DNA from: Whitmania pigra
Taxonomy: Eukaryota; Annelida; Clitellata; Hirudinida; Haemopidae
Length of the DNA: 64,000 bases
Assembly (NCBI GenBank): GCA_021613335.1
Contig: JAJTWR010000257.1
Location: forward strand, 1,372,501 to 1,436,500
Direction of reading: 5' to 3'
Shown here: positions 28,003-54,366 of the stretch, piece after piece
Numbering within the stretch: position 1 is the stretch's first letter
Layout of the letters: every line of letters starts with the position of its first letter
Notes under the pieces: generated by a model
The model's input: the letters and a program-made list of their open reading frames with translations, nothing else
What the model was told of the DNA's origin: nothing
Databases searched by the model: none
Translations under genes and position numbers: made by a program

Positions 28003-28637
<635 letters not shown>

Positions 28638-28718
28638 CCTCCTCGAGTCTCCACGGTCGATTCTCCATCGGTCACAGAGTATTCTTTCCTCAATTATTTT
28701 CCATTTTCCTTCATCCTG

Positions 28719-28732
28719 GTTTCCATGACAAC
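28719..28732. promoter_or_regulatory. RFX X-box motif
   Basis: GTTTCCATGACAAC, an exact match to GTTNYYATRRNAAC, 82 bases past the ATC tract. Confidence 0.4.
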
Positions 28733-28769
28733 GATCCTTAACAACTGCGTTGGCGATGCTTGATCGAGT

Positions 28770-30050
28770 GGATCAGTGACGAGTGAGTGGAGGAGGTGGA
28801 GTCTGGAAAATAAAAGCAGACGACTGCGTGCTTCGCTGGAAATAAGCGGGAAACAGGAGAAGACGTTGCAACAGAATATCTCCTTTTTAAATAGAGATTT
28901 TTCTTATTTGTTAATCGAGTTATATTCTGAAATAAATTCTGTTTTGTATTTTAATTGAGTTACATCCTAAATTGTGTTTTTTTTTTAAAGTTTTCGAAAC
29001 ATGAATAGATTTATATTTTGTGGGTCCATCTGTTAACTAAATAAATATCGAAGTAACTTAGTAGCTAACTAAATAAATAACTATACAAAGAAATAATTAA
29101 TTAATTATATAATTAAATATTAGATAAGTTACAAATAATAGGCTGCGTCGGAAGATTGCAGAAAATGTTTTTACAACGAAAATGTCGACCAATTGAATGA
29201 TAGTTCTGTCTTTGGAATATCGTCTCTTGAAAACTATCTGTTAACAAAGGTTGGATTAACAATTGGTTGTATTTGATAATTAAATATATTAATTAATTTT
29301 TTTTTTAAATATTCAGTTGAAAAGATATTTTATATGACTCTTATGGATCATTTTTTGCAATATCAATTTAAAGATCATCATACCCAACTCTGATTTTCTA
29401 AGATTATGAAGTTAAAAGTATTGTTAAATTTGAATAAAAAGTAATTTACGAAAATAAGTAATTTGCCATCTGATAAGAATTAATTTCCTAACATACCCTT
29501 AGCTAAACCTTTACCAATTGGCTATCGATGTCACATCTCATATTCGTCGAGTTTTTAAAAAGCGCATTACAAAGTAATACAACGTTACAATTGTTATAAA
29601 CGTGGCGCAAATTAATTAAGTTTTTAATTAATTATTGTAGAATTATATTTGGCATTTTTACGCAGAGTCGACAGTTTATATTTATTAATTTAATTATTTA
29701 CTTGATTATAGTCCGTTGCATAATTGACAGGATTTGGACTGATAGTTGACAGTGACATAATAGCGTAGAAACAGAATCCAATACAGTCTGAATCTTTTCT
29801 TCTAGAATCTTTAATGTTCTAGATACTCAAGTCCTCATCTTGATTTATCAGTTCTATTAACTGAATACTTGCTTAATAAACTTTCTAGTTTGCGGACCCC
29901 GGATTATTTCTTAGAAATTAATTTTTTAAAACGTTTTCCAGAAATATTTCGAAATTATTAATTATATTGTATTACAATGTGCGTCTTAAATCAGGATTTA
30001 ATAATTTTTAGTAATCAAGTAATGTTTTTGCTTTTCTCCATTTTTTTACA
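28770..30050. other. Intergenic, AT-rich
   Basis: No gene recognised. It contains a diverged relative of the inverted-repeat arm at 29697-29745 (GATTATAGTCCGTTGCATAA). Confidence 0.4.
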
Positions 30051-30054
30051 TTTT

Positions 30055-30594
30055 TACCATCCATCCATCCATCCATCCATCCATCCCATCCATCCATCCA
30101 TCCTCCATCCATCCATCCATCCATCCATCCATCCATCCATCCATCATCCATCCATCCATCCATCCATCCATCCATCCATCATCCATCCATCCATCCATCC
30201 ATCCATCCATCCATCCATCCATCCATCCATCCAGCCATCCATCCATCCATCCATCCATCCCATCCATCCCCATCCATCCACCATCCATCCATCCATCCAT
30301 CCATCCATCCATCCATCCATCCATCCATCCATCCATCCATCCACCATCCATCCATCCATCCATCCATCCATCCATCCATCCATCATCCATCCATCCATCC
30401 ATCCATCCATCCAATCCATCCAGCCATCCATCCATCCATCCATCCATCCATCCATCCATCCATCCATCCATCCATCCATCCATCCATCCATCCATCCATC
30501 ATCCATCCATCCATCCATCCATCCATCCATCCATCCATCCATCCATCCATCCATCCATCCATCCATCCATCCATCCATCCATCCATCCATCCAC
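30055..30594. repeat. (ATCC)n microsatellite, about 540 bp
   Basis: Tetranucleotide ATCC/CATC repeat with about a dozen one-base slips. Frames reading HPSI or MDGW repeats are artefacts. Confidence 0.97.
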
Positions 30595-30902
30595 GTGTTA
30601 CTGCCATCTCCAATTGGACTTCGAATCTTAAATTGAAGTCATGTTCGACTCTCGATTGTTCAGAAGACACATGATCTCTAGCCGAAGACCAATAATGGTG
30701 ATGGCCACGACGACGATGACTAGGATGATGAATGTTATTACAGTAATAAAATTATAATAATATTATCCTAATTAGTGACGTTATTTAATGACATTTTAAT
30801 TTTGCAAGCGGTAATCCAAGTTCATCAAATTAATTTTTGAATGAATTTGTTAATACCATTAACATAATAGGGCAGGCTATCATTCTATGAGTCTTAGTTA
30901 TG

Positions 30903-30933
<31 letters not shown>

Positions 30934-30967
30934 TATTATTATTATTATATTATTATTATTATTATTA

Positions 30968-31026
<59 letters not shown>

Positions 31027-31040
31027 TATTCTTATTATTC

Positions 31041-31079
<39 letters not shown>

Positions 31080-31103
31080 TTATTATTATTATTATTATTA
31101 TAT
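30903..31103. repeat. (ATT)n microsatellite
   Basis: ATT repeat of about 200 bases with a few CTT variants. Confidence 0.96.
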
Positions 31104-34100
31104 ATGTATTACATTGTTTATAATTATTTTTACTGCCCACGTAGTCAATATGCAGAGTGCATTGACGGAAAACCCATCATTATAGTTTTTATCACGTGAT
31201 GAGAATACTGTTTTCAGATTCGATGAATTTCTGCTGAAAAGATGGCGTAAAGAGTTGATTAATCTAATAAATTATTTTTTCATACTTTTGTTTCCTGGCA
31301 TAATAATGAAAAAAAGGTAATATTTCTCAATGAAACCTTTTCTCAAAAAATACTTGAATAAACACAATCTTCAGTCTGACAAGCAAAGCAAAACCATTTT
31401 AAATCCATTTTATTTCTAAAAAATTTTATTTTGTTTAAAACAAATTTGTTTGTCCAATTTTATCCGTTTTATATTATTTTTCAGTTAATCTCCTTGAGGC
31501 TGTTTTTCGTTCGAGAACCCCAACATTTTCGGAGTTGTAGAAGATCCTAATTTTTGTAATTTTAAATTTTAAATCGTGGAATTCGAAGAAAAATATTTTT
31601 TGATATTAATGAAATGTTTACTTTTAAATTACTTTTAAAGCTTATTTGCAAAATAAATTATTTTAACAAAACTAGTGATATTTATAAAACGAATGATGAA
31701 ATATGATCAACGGACACTCTATTTTTATGATTTTGTTTTTAGTTTTGTGATATATTAATTGTAATCTGCAAATTGTAAAAAATTAATTATCCTCTATTTA
31801 TTATGTCCTATTTGTGACTCAAACAAAAATCAACTGCAACTTGATGCTAAAAAATGTTTGAAATATTAAAAAAATTTCTGTAATATAATATCTCCTTAAA
31901 TATTTAGAACGTCATTTAAATCTTCTCAATGTTTTCTGAGATATTTCAAATAATGTTACTTTAGACTTTAAGCTTTTATTTAAATGTCAAATTTGTTATA
32001 TGATTTTATTATTTAAAAAAAAAAATAATAAATTATCTTACATAATAAATTAAATTTGTTAATTTAAATAAATATATGTAATGATTATGAAATAAAAAAT
32101 ATGATGCCACCATATTTAAAACCTGCTCATGATCAGCATCACTATGGAATTAAAAATGTTTTCTGAAAAAAACTGTTAAAAATATTCCGATAATAAAATT
32201 AGAGAAATACAAAAATTGTAATTTTACAATAATTATTTCAATAAAATGTTGCTCTGCCAAATTCAGAATTCTTTTCTGTAGTGTGAATTTACTTCTTAAT
32301 TGTTGTTGTTTCTTTTGAATTAATTGAATTATTAATTAAATCATTTCGAATTAAATCTTTATTAATTTTGACTTTCACATTATTTTTTAAAACATGCTCC
32401 TTTTTGTCAAGGCAGCGATTTCAACAACACAAGTAAACATTTATTTTGAAATATTCCATTAATTAAAAAACAATAAAAATACAATTAAAAATTATAAAAA
32501 ATAAAACATACAAAAAAAAACTGAAAATGGAAATTCAAAAATAAAATGCAATGAAACAACTCCATCACCTGAGTTCCTGTTTTCCTAGCGCCACATTTTC
32601 CCGGTTATTCCACTTCGTCTGCTTCTTGTTTGTTCATTTCCATGGCCCTGTTTGCCTACAAAACAGAGTCACCAAATTGGATCTGCACTCAACCTTCAGA
32701 TAAAAAAAAAGTTTTTCACGAATTTTTTCATTTACTCCTTCATTTACTATCTATCATGCATTATATAATTCACTCCATCATGCATTCCATAATTCATTAT
32801 ATATCTTTCATTCCATCACTCACCAAAACTGAATTCCAGAGTTTTTTAACATTTAAACCGAGGCAATACAATTGTGACCAAAAAAAAAACAAATTTGAAC
32901 TCGTGATGCCCAAAATTTATTGAAAAGATTTTATCCTTTTTATCCATTTTTTATAATTTTATTTTATATTTAATTTACATTGAATCTATAGTTGAAATAT
33001 TTTTTTGTTTAAAACTACTTACCACGATCAATGAAATGCCTTCAGTATTTTTATTGATGTAATTTTTATGACTTAATATTTGAATTATTTTTTATAATTT
33101 CTGAGAAACGTGTCGTTTCTTTGTAAGAACATGTTTGCGCAGAGCTTTTCTCGGAATTCCTTCATTACAACTGTTAAAAGACAAATAAAGTATAAAAAAA
33201 ATTTTTTTTAATATTTTATTAAAATTTTATTAACCAGTATTTACACTAATTGAGTAATACTTACATAAAAAACTTTTCTTTTAAAATATTTAAATATTAA
33301 TGAATATTTACATAGAATGACCTTATTGAATATTTATAATTATTATAATATTAACTAATAAAAATAAAAACATTGAAAATGATAATGATACTTCTTTCAG
33401 TCAGAAGATGCAAGTCTCCTCCACGCGTCCAGACGATTCATCATGCTTCCATTTGGCGGCAAAATAAATGTCGCTCGTCCTACCTTGTTTGTCACTTCCT
33501 ATTCGGAATTTACAACTCTCGACTTAATAATTAGTTAATTGATTTATTTATTCAATTTATGGAGACTTTTACCTGTTCAGTTTATTTACGACCCTAGTAA
33601 TTGCACTCATTAATCATCGTCGTCGATATCATCATCGTTGTGATGACAGTATAATAGTATTATTATATAATGATATAAGTATAATAATAGTAGAATTAGT
33701 ATAAATCAATAAAAAATAATTGTATACGATAAATAACAACAATAATAAAAATATCATAAAATTATTTTATACTATTACAATAACAATAAATATTATTATA
33801 TTGTATTATATTATTAAAATTATATACCAATAACAATAATATTATATTAATAATATAGTATGTATAACAATAGTAATAATAATATTATAAATTATTAATA
33901 AATTAACGCCAAATGAAGTATCAAATGTAGTAAAAATCATTCAATTGCACAATTATAACCTCAATTAAAAATTAATAAATCCAAAGCAACGTTGGAATTC
34001 CAATGCAATTTGTCGAAAAATCTCAAAAATCATTTTCAATTAAAACTGAAAATAGAATTCAAACGTTTCTGAAAGCATTTATTTTTATTGCAAGTTAATT

Positions 34101-34412
34101 GATTTTAATTAATTAATGGTAATTGATGATTAATGGCGATCAGAAATTGACGTTTGTGAAATGCCGGATTCAAAAATAAGCAATTATTAATCGCTGTTGT
34201 TATGGAAACGTTTTAGGGTTTCAATTCAGAATCAATTATTGTTAATTTAGTTTATTCATATTTTCATTTTAATAATTAACAATTAAAAAATTTAAAATAT
34301 TAAATTATTTAAACGCTATTTACAACACAATCTATTGTCGTCTTATCGAAATTTTGAGTGCGATAAATGAAAAATTCGTTTCATAAACAAGAGAAATCTT
34401 ATGTGAAATCTT

Positions 34413-34445
<33 letters not shown>

Positions 34446-34829
34446 GTGATTACAACGTGAGACATAAACAAATTGCAGTATTATTAAAGTTATTTCTAGA
34501 ATAACCATCATCATCATCATCGTCGTCGTCGTCATCGTCGTCATTATTTAAAAAATTTTATATTTCAACATAGCAATTAAAGTTATTATTTTGTCAAAAA
34601 TTTAGGCTCAAAAGTGTCGTATTTAAAGCAATTATATTTTCTTTTCAAAAGTCAGCGTATACAACTATTGTTCAAAAATATCTTTACTTTTAAACTTAAT
34701 ATCGACATTGATCAATTTAACATAATAAAAATTATTATTATTAGATATATATAATAATAATAGATGAAAATTTGTACTTTTATTTTATATATTATATTTT
34801 AAATATTTATTAAATAATTTATTTATTAT
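31104..34829. other. Intergenic, very AT-rich
   Basis: I find no exon, RNA gene or element that I can support. Short GAT/ATC/GTC tracts occur at 34413-34450 and 34507-34545, and an X-box at 34196-34209. Confidence 0.5.
34196..34209. promoter_or_regulatory. RFX X-box motif
   Basis: GTTGTTATGGAAAC, an exact match to GTTNYYATRRNAAC. Confidence 0.4.
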
Positions 34830-34874
34830 TAAAATAATAATAGTAATAATAATAATAATAATAATAAAATAATA

Positions 34875-34949
<75 letters not shown>

Positions 34950-35003
34950 TAATAATAATAATAATAATAATAATAAGAATAATAATAATAATAATAATAA
35001 TAA

Positions 35004-35092
<89 letters not shown>

Positions 35093-35112
35093 TAATAATA
35101 ATAATAATAATA

Positions 35113-35149
<37 letters not shown>
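34830..35149. repeat. (AAT)n microsatellite
   Basis: AAT repeat of about 320 bases with rare one-base slips. Confidence 0.97.
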
Positions 35150-35150
<1 letters not shown>

Positions 35151-36350
35151 GATGAAACATTTTTACTTTGTTACGACCAATTTTGTAAATATTTAATAAC
35201 TAATTAATTTTATTCTTTTAAGTTTGTTTTTAGTTCAAATTTAATGTTTGCAATTCCCGATTAATGTTCACCTCTCATAATTTAACTTTAGTTTCAGTAG
35301 GAATATCATGTTGATTTATTTCTGTGCAAATATTTCTTTTATTAAAAGTCGCTTATTAAATCAAAAAAGAAGACTTTTCTTCAGAAAGAGGCCATTATTT
35401 AGTATTTTTCACGAAAATAAAAAAAATCTTTAAAATCTAACTTGATAACAAAGATAAAAACATTAATAATACATGTGGCATAATATCATATAATAACATA
35501 TAACATAACAAAACATTATAATTTAAACTATAAAAACGATAATTTAGCATGACAAGATATTATAATGTATATAATATATATAATAATGTCACTTTATAAC
35601 TTTGTAGCTGTTATTATAATAATATTATTAATATAATTAATAGTGAAATTAATGATATGTTAATATTATTACAACATCGACTGCAATAATGAAAATAATT
35701 TTCAATAATTTGTTTTTAATATCACTGGTGCATTGAGTACAAAATGCCATAAATTAGAGATCACAGCTTATTGGGTGCACATGGAGCGCGACTGAAAGCG
35801 AAAAACTTTATTGGAGATTGTCACGATGGCATTGTCATAATTTATGTTTATTTATTTTAATTTTGACCAATTGTATTACGTAATATTTAATTATGTGATT
35901 TCATATTATTTTATTAAATCATATTGTTATGTGTTACATGATGCAATTGTTAATCTAACATTTACTGGAATACATTACTAATTAATAATTATAATACATA
36001 TTCTTTTATTATATAATAATGGTTTTTGACGTTCAGGGGAAAACATGAGAGTTAAGATTAAAAAATACATATTGATTATGTTGCAATGCAATATAATTTT
36101 ATTTTATAATTTAAATGTAATTATATTAAACGACGAACAAATTTCAAACGTTCATTCCAATCTCCTTTTGAAAAAACTTGAAAGACGGGAAAACATAAAA
36201 TATTTAAAAATGGTTGAAACCTGCAAAATTTTAAAGCGTTGGAATTCCAAATGTTTCACTTGATTTATTTTTCCAGTGGAATTCACAATTTCCAGTCTTT
36301 ACCGGTGGCACCTGGGGGTATGAACAAAAAACAGTTCGCATTCTATCATT
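35150..36350. other. Intergenic, with one weak small ORF at 36045-36263
   Basis: Mostly featureless AT-rich DNA. A plus-strand 72-codon frame at 36045-36263 starts MRVKIKKYILIMLQCN with a hydrophobic N-terminus like a signal peptide and a charged C-terminus. It resembles nothing I know, and base composition does not set it apart, so it is only a candidate. Confidence 0.2.
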
Positions 36351-36732
<382 letters not shown>

Positions 36733-38751
36733 CATGATCAATTGTTTTTGTTTTAATTTCTAAAAATCAATGTCAAAGTCTTGGCAACATGAAGTAGCAG
36801 AAAATTAAATTTTTGAAAACAATCAATTTGTTTCAGCGTAAATGAACTGATTATTCGCTGTTATTGCGGATTCATCCTCTTAAAAGCAAGTAAGCATTCA
36901 CATCTTTCTGATGGGTTTGAACCCATTTTGTTTCCTAATTGTATTCAATTGAATTTAATATTTTATTACTTTAGATGGAAACTTTTTTTTACATAGTTAT
37001 AATATAGTTAAATAATAATTTATTTATTCATTTATTTATGCAATTAAGTTATTGGAATTAAGTAACATAATAATAGTATTTTTAATTTTTAGTAATTTAC
37101 ATTGATTTACAATTTTAACTACATAATAATAAAATAGCAATAATGACTTATAATATTTTATAATTATTTCATCAATACTGTTAAAGGCTGTACGTGATTG
37201 AATTTAACTTGAGGTTTACATCAATGTTTGTTGGTAAAAAATGATTAATTCAATTTATGAAAAATATATTCATAGCAATTTTTTAATTAATTATTTTTTA
37301 TTTGAATTAAAGAGAAAACAATCCAGCTTGAAAATAAAAACATAAAATAAGGTTTTTTTTTAAGGAAATATTTAAAAAAAAAATTATTTGCTCTTTCAAT
37401 TGGATTAAATTTGCGAAGCCTTTGTCTGTTTTGTCGCTGCGACAATGAACAACATCAATAAGAGGACAAGAATTTTATTTTTGAATGAAATTTATTTCAA
37501 TAATATTTTTATAGACATAATTCCACGCATATATTGTTGAGTTATAAAATTAATTTTACATTAAAACCTACTGAATAATATTTACGAATTGGATTTTGAA
37601 ATTTTTCGAACTTACTAAATCATTCAAATTAAACGCACTTACGTCACCAATAACAACAATAACAACAGCAAAACAGAAATACCAGCAACATCAAATTAAG
37701 TTCATCAACACTTTAAATTCATTTATTCCAGGCGCAAATTCATTCAAATTCCTTTTTTTTATCTCATTCGACTCAGGAACTCATGTCAGGTTCTCGTGTC
37801 ATGTCAATATAATTTGAAGGCCGAATTCGTTTATTAACTCCAGGCGGAAAAATACTTTTTGAGTGTCAACTGTTTGTGGATTGATTTGATGCAAACGCAA
37901 ATGCACTTAATTTATACATCTATGCTTCGATAGCGTATAATATAGAATATTAAAAAAATGAACATATGAAATGGTTTTAATAAATGCTTTTAGAGAAACA
38001 CATCCCTGGTTCATTACTCGCCGATGATGAATGAAAGTCAGTTCTCGAGCACAACACAATTTTTCCGGCCGATAGCCTGATAACTCGTTTGTAAGGAACG
38101 CTCATGTTGCCATGGAAACGAAAAATGTAATGACCATAGTAACTTGATAATATCCTCTCAAAACTCAATAATCTCCAAGTCTTTATGGCCCTCAAAACGT
38201 AATGAAACTTTTCCACCAACGGCACTCAAAGAATTCTTCAGGAGAGATCGGGCTATAAAATGTGTGCCCCAGGGGAAAAGAATTTCTGTTGCAGAAGCAT
38301 GACAAACTATGACTGTGTCCTTTGACTTTGATTTTTGTTGTTTGTCAAGAAAATATTAAAAATAATTGGAGTCTAAAAGATTTATTAGTTGTTCAAAGAT
38401 TGTTGTTGGACGATATTAGATGTAATGTTTTCATTATTTTGTTTTAGATCACGAATAATTTTTTAATTAAAAAAGGACTTTCGGCCCTTTCTTTATAGTT
38501 AATGAATTTATGAATAATTACAGGTTTTAGTCAAATAAATAACAACTAAGGCACTTTAATTTCGATTTTATTTTCCTGAAATGCGTTAATTAAGTTAAGG
38601 AACAGGTAATCAGGATTTATTATGTTTGTCGACCGACACTTATTTAAAAAAAAAGATAATAATAGTAGTAATAGTAATAATACTAATAAATTTATCACTT
38701 TATTGAATTGCAGTTAGAATTTATTAAATCAATAGTTGTAAAATTGAATGT
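36733..38751. other. Intergenic, with possible plus-strand promoter
   Basis: No gene recognised. An X-box at 38106-38119 lies 134 bases before TATAAAA at 38254-38260 on the plus strand, but only very short frames follow. Confidence 0.35.
38106..38119. promoter_or_regulatory. RFX X-box motif
   Basis: GTTGCCATGGAAAC matches the X-box consensus exactly and is close to a perfect palindrome. A TATA box (TATAAAA, 38254-38260) lies downstream on the plus strand. Confidence 0.5.
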
Positions 38752-39120
<369 letters not shown>

Positions 39121-40031
39121 ATAAGAAATAATTATAAAATAAATAATAACATTGTTATCATAATCGACCAGATAGATGGCCATCCTTTCATGTGCATCCT
39201 GGCGTGATTTTCCTTTCAGAATGACGTCACTTTTTGGCCTCTTCAATTATTGCGCTGCCGCGATGTAATTAGGCAATTATTATTAATCATGTACTTAACC
39301 CATGCCGCGTTTATTTTGAAATTAAAAATAAGTTTATAACTTAATTTTTAAAAAAATGGATATTAACATCATTAATGCGGGTTTTTTTAATTTTCAAATT
39401 TATAATTGAACTATGACAGCAATGTCATCATCATCACCACCATCATCATTATCATCGAAATGGTCACCACCAATGTCATCGTCATCACCATCGTCACCAC
39501 CACCACCACCATCATCGTAATCATCATCACTATCATTATCACCTTCGTCGTCGTCGTCGTCATCATCATCACCAGCTGCTCAAACAGATTCCTTTTAAAA
39601 CTTCTCGACTGGTCACGTAAATCAGAATGAGAACGTAAAAAGAATTTATTTCCATTCGACGCTAACGTCTGCCCTTTTTCGCGGTGACAAGTCTTTGAAA
39701 TGCTCGTAATGCAAGTAAAAAAAAATTAATTTGAAATGGTGGTTTTTCAAATGCTTGTTTTTAAATATTCATGAAATAAAAACTTGTTTTAATCCGTTCC
39801 ACTCGATCGAGCAATGCATTTTGTGAGATAAAACTTGTGAAAGTTATCTTAAACTGTAAATTTTGTTTTTCACAAAAGCAAAGAAAAACTGGTTTTCAAG
39901 GAATTGTTAAAAACATACATCTGTATACAACTTAAACCCATGCTGAATATATGTAATGTACCAATTTATATTTAAATGTAAATATTAATTTAATATAAAT
40001 ATAGATATACGCCATACTTGCCCCTAGAACC
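39121..40031. other. Upstream region of the HSP20-like gene
   Basis: AT-rich, with an ATC/ACC/GTC tract at 39424-39573. No TATA box stands out close to the ATG at 40032, and the exon may instead start at an AG just upstream (40026-40027). Confidence 0.35.
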
Positions 40032-41888
40032 ATGCTGGTCCCCTCCACAATAACCGTTAGAAGACCGAGTGGGGAGTCTGACTTCATCCTGACCAGGGTG
40101 GATTCCATGGCAAGTCCAGGGCACCCTGAGGGTGGGAAGAGTTCGGGAAACCGGGCCGAAACTGCAGACGAAAACGAAACAATTCCGTTCCAGAGACCAA
40201 AAGCCAACTCTGCCAGTTGCATTATTGACGGTATAAAAGCCAGGTGAGGAAGATTATTGTCGATTTGATGTAATAATTTTAAATTAACGGAAGGAAATAC
40301 TTGACTAATTATGAAAGTGCATGTATATATTCGATATTTATTTTTAAAAGATCTTATTAATTTTTAAAACATAAAAAAATAAAATTACATTTTAAAGCTG
40401 GAGAGCAGAAATGATTAAAAAAAGTTTAAAAATGTATGACATCATTTGACAGTTCTGAATTTACATATCTTAGAAAATTAAAAAATGAAAATGTATCTAA
40501 AATCTAAATTAAAATTGTTCTCCAAATAGTCGTAAAGTTTTTCTGAAATTATAAAATTTCATCAATCATCATCATCATCGTCATCGTCATCGCCATCGTC
40601 ATCATCATCGACATCGTTATCGTCATCGTCATCATCATCATCACAATCATTCATACTTTTCCGAAATCATTCCAATTTCACCAGCCACTTCTTGAGTGCA
40701 ATGGGGGCTTACATGATCAGACCGGAGGAGTATTTCTTGAGCCCAGCGTCAGTCCACCTGTTCGGATCTCCTCCTCCCCAGCCTGCCCCCCGAAAGAGCA
40801 GCTGGCACAGCACCCTGAAGAAAGACCTCGGCAAGATCAAGGAACACACCCTATCCTATGTCAAAGGAAGCATGGACAGTCTTCTGTCTCGACTTTCAAA
40901 CTACGATTCGACTAAGAAGAACATCAGCGAGTTCCTCTACGCTCCGAACGGACTGATTTTAGAGGTCCTACCTCGAGAGGTAAGCGACGGGAGTTTGAAT
41001 GCCGAGAGGCGCTCAAAAAAGGGACGAAAGAGCAGACGACTTTCTCATTCTCCTGTCAATAAATCCAGTACACCTCTCTTCAAGAGCAGAAACCACAGCA
41101 TCCCCATGGAGGGATCAGGAGACGTGTCCTACGAAACCCTCCAGCAGCATCTGAGCAGATTGGACGACATCATATCACGACATCGTCAGGCCTCCCTGGA
41201 AAGTTCCTACGACGCCAGGTGCTCCTTAGCCACTGTCCATCCTCTCGAGCAGCAGAACCATCAGTCATGCCGAAAGGTGTCGCACTCCAACGTCCAACTG
41301 CCCGAGGACTTTTCCAAGTGTTGTCCTGACAGAAGTTTCGACTGCCCTCTGCAGGGGGTGTGCATTTACGACGGGCGATTCAGGGCCTGTCTGCCACTTT
41401 CCTCCTTTCCACACGGACACGTCTGCCTCAAGGTCAGAGGTTACAGACTGGAGGTTGCCCAACTGGTTAACAATGCCGATCCGATCGAAGACAGAAACTA
41501 CTTCCTCAAAGCTGCGTCAGAAGTTTCCAGAAGTGAGGTTCAGAAAATGTCCAACTTAGTTTACGACTCTTCGAAGCTCGATTATCTGAGGAGTTCTTTT
41601 GCCAGCGCAAAGAATTCTTTTCAATTCCAGTCCAGAAACTCATCGCAACTTGAGACACTCCCTCTGGCCAGTCTGAGATCGGAAAAGCAGAAGAGGAATG
41701 TCAACCAAGACGACAGAGTCCTGGGATACAAGTACCTCGGAAGTGTCAGTATCCCGATCTTTGTGGAACCGTCGACACTCGAGTTTTCAGTCGACGGCGA
41801 CATGAAGTGGTTGAAAATCCATGGAATGACGAAGGGTTGCATCAGCAGCAGTTGTCTCAACCTGGAAGATCGGATGACAAAAGATTGA
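40032..41888 (+). CDS. Divergent alpha-crystallin/HSP20-like domain protein, two exons
   Basis: Exon 1 (40032-40243, donor AG|GTGAGG, phase 2) and exon 2 (40685-41888, acceptor TTTCACCAG) join in frame across a 441-base intron to give 471 residues. Composition and codon use are clearly coding. In the C-terminal third, ACLPLSSFPHGHVCLKVRGY resembles the small heat-shock pattern for strands beta3-4, and SIPIFVEPSTLEFSVDGDM then WLKIHG resembles the closing strands beta8-9. About 80 residues lie between them, longer than in a usual 90-residue alpha-crystallin domain. The N-terminal two thirds are Ser- and Arg-rich and unlike anything I recognise. sHSPs are ATP-independent chaperones that hold unfolding proteins; whether this divergent form does so is unknown. 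The ATG at 40032 has a favourable context, but an upstream exon cannot be excluded. The intron carries an ATC/GTC microsatellite at 40562-40643. Confidence 0.7.
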
Positions 41889-42757
41889 CTGCTGCTTCTG
41901 AAGCAAGAAGACGGAGATGGAAAATTTGCCGAGGTCGAATTGAAAATTACACCCTCCCTTTCAACCTAGATATGCATTTTAGAGGTCTTTTTTATTCTCT
42001 TCAATGACGAAGGTTTGTGCGAAGGAAATGCAAACAATTTTCGCCGCCGCTCCATTTTAAACTCTATTTTAAGTTTTAAATGCACGCAAATCAATCACGC
42101 TATCTTTGACATTCTTCATTTCTTAGATTAAAACAATTAATTAGATTTATTTTTAATTGTTGTTTGATTACTAACTTAAATATCACATTTTAATATTAAC
42201 AAATGAGATTAATGTTCGTCTGTGAAGGAATTTCTTAAAATAACTTTTATTTTGTTTTCTTAAATTTCCAATAAACCAAAGTTGGATTAGAAAAATTGAT
42301 AAATGCTTGATGATGTTGCGTTTTTAAAGTGACAGCTTTAAAAAATATCAAATTTTGATAAATTAATTTATAAAAATATATAATTTTCAAAGAAAACAGA
42401 ATGTTGCAAAAATTTGAAGCAGAACAAACTTTTTCTACGTTTATTAAAATCAATTGAACTTTTTTGTGATAAAATCAAGAAAAACTCAAAACAATTTATC
42501 CAAACAAAACAAATAGAATTATTTCTTTTTTCTCAACCGAAATTAATCAAAACAATTTTCCATAAAACTTGAAAACCAACAAATTTGCCGAACAATGAGT
42601 GGCATTCATAAATTTTAAGTAAAAATTTTGTATTCATACAATGATTGTATTGACACAATGATTGTTTTCATGTAATGTTTTTTCGATGTGATGCCATTAT
42701 TATTATTATAACTGTTACTAACATAATTTATTGTTAATGTTATGACATTATTTTTTT

Positions 42758-42788
<31 letters not shown>

Positions 42789-42829
42789 TGCATTAAGTTG
42801 TAAGTTTGTTTAAATAAATCAGTTTTAAA
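41889..42829. other. Convergent intergenic region between HSP20-like and gelsolin-like genes
   Basis: The two genes run toward each other, so both 3' UTRs fall here. AATAAA at about 42271 could serve the plus-strand gene. AT-rich, with ATT repeats at 42764-42788. No further gene. Confidence 0.5.
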
Positions 42830-53776
<10,947 letters not shown>

Positions 53777-53783
<7 letters not shown>

Positions 53784-53860
53784 TTTTTTTTAGGGCAGAT
53801 AAAATAAGTTCAAACTTACTACAGACTGAGGTCTTGACATGTCGACAGGTTTATTTATAG
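53777..53860 (-). promoter_or_regulatory. TATA plus initiator core promoter of the gelsolin-like gene
   Basis: On the minus strand, CTATAAATA (first T of the TATA at 53859) lies 32 bases before the A of TCAGTC (53827), which fits the arthropod-type initiator TCAKTY. The start codon at 53783 follows after 43 bases of 5' UTR. The spacing is the canonical one for TATA and initiator, supporting the tiny first coding exon ATGTCAG. Confidence 0.7.
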
Positions 53861-54244
53861 GCACAAGTTGCTTTCTCTTCGCGACTGTCCGAGCGAGTTG
53901 CGCATTTAGGTTTGTGCAAACACGAACGTTTTCACGATAAGATGTAGTATAATGTAGTATAACTTGATAAATAATTATAATGATAACATAATATAATTCT
54001 TACAACTTAGGAATTTATTTACTAAATAATAATATCATGAAAGTATTAAGTAAGATTAAAGTTGAATGGGGCGTGCAAATGATAACATAAAATCAACATG
54101 AAGCATAATTAATCATAATTTATCGTAAATTATTTAAATTAATCATTTCAATTCCCTCAAATTAAACGGTAAAATCCCACAGTTTTGGATTAGAAATATA
54201 GATGGATACAACTCTAAAATTAAATTTCAATAAAAGCCTATAAT

Positions 54245-54290
54245 TACTGTTATTATTATTATTATTATATTATTATTATTATTATTATTA

Positions 54291-54362
<72 letters not shown>
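54245..54362. repeat. (ATT)n tract at the duplication junction
   Basis: ATT repeat ending in ATT/ATC alternation, joining the two copies. Confidence 0.95.

Positions 54363-54366
<4 letters not shown>

Noticed and set aside
30046..30636. Frames reading HPSI and MDGW repeats
   Set aside because: Products of the (ATCC)n repeat on either strand.
37977..38225. Minus-strand 82-codon ORF
   Set aside because: Overlaps the X-box and a possible promoter; no recognisable domain and no splice partners.
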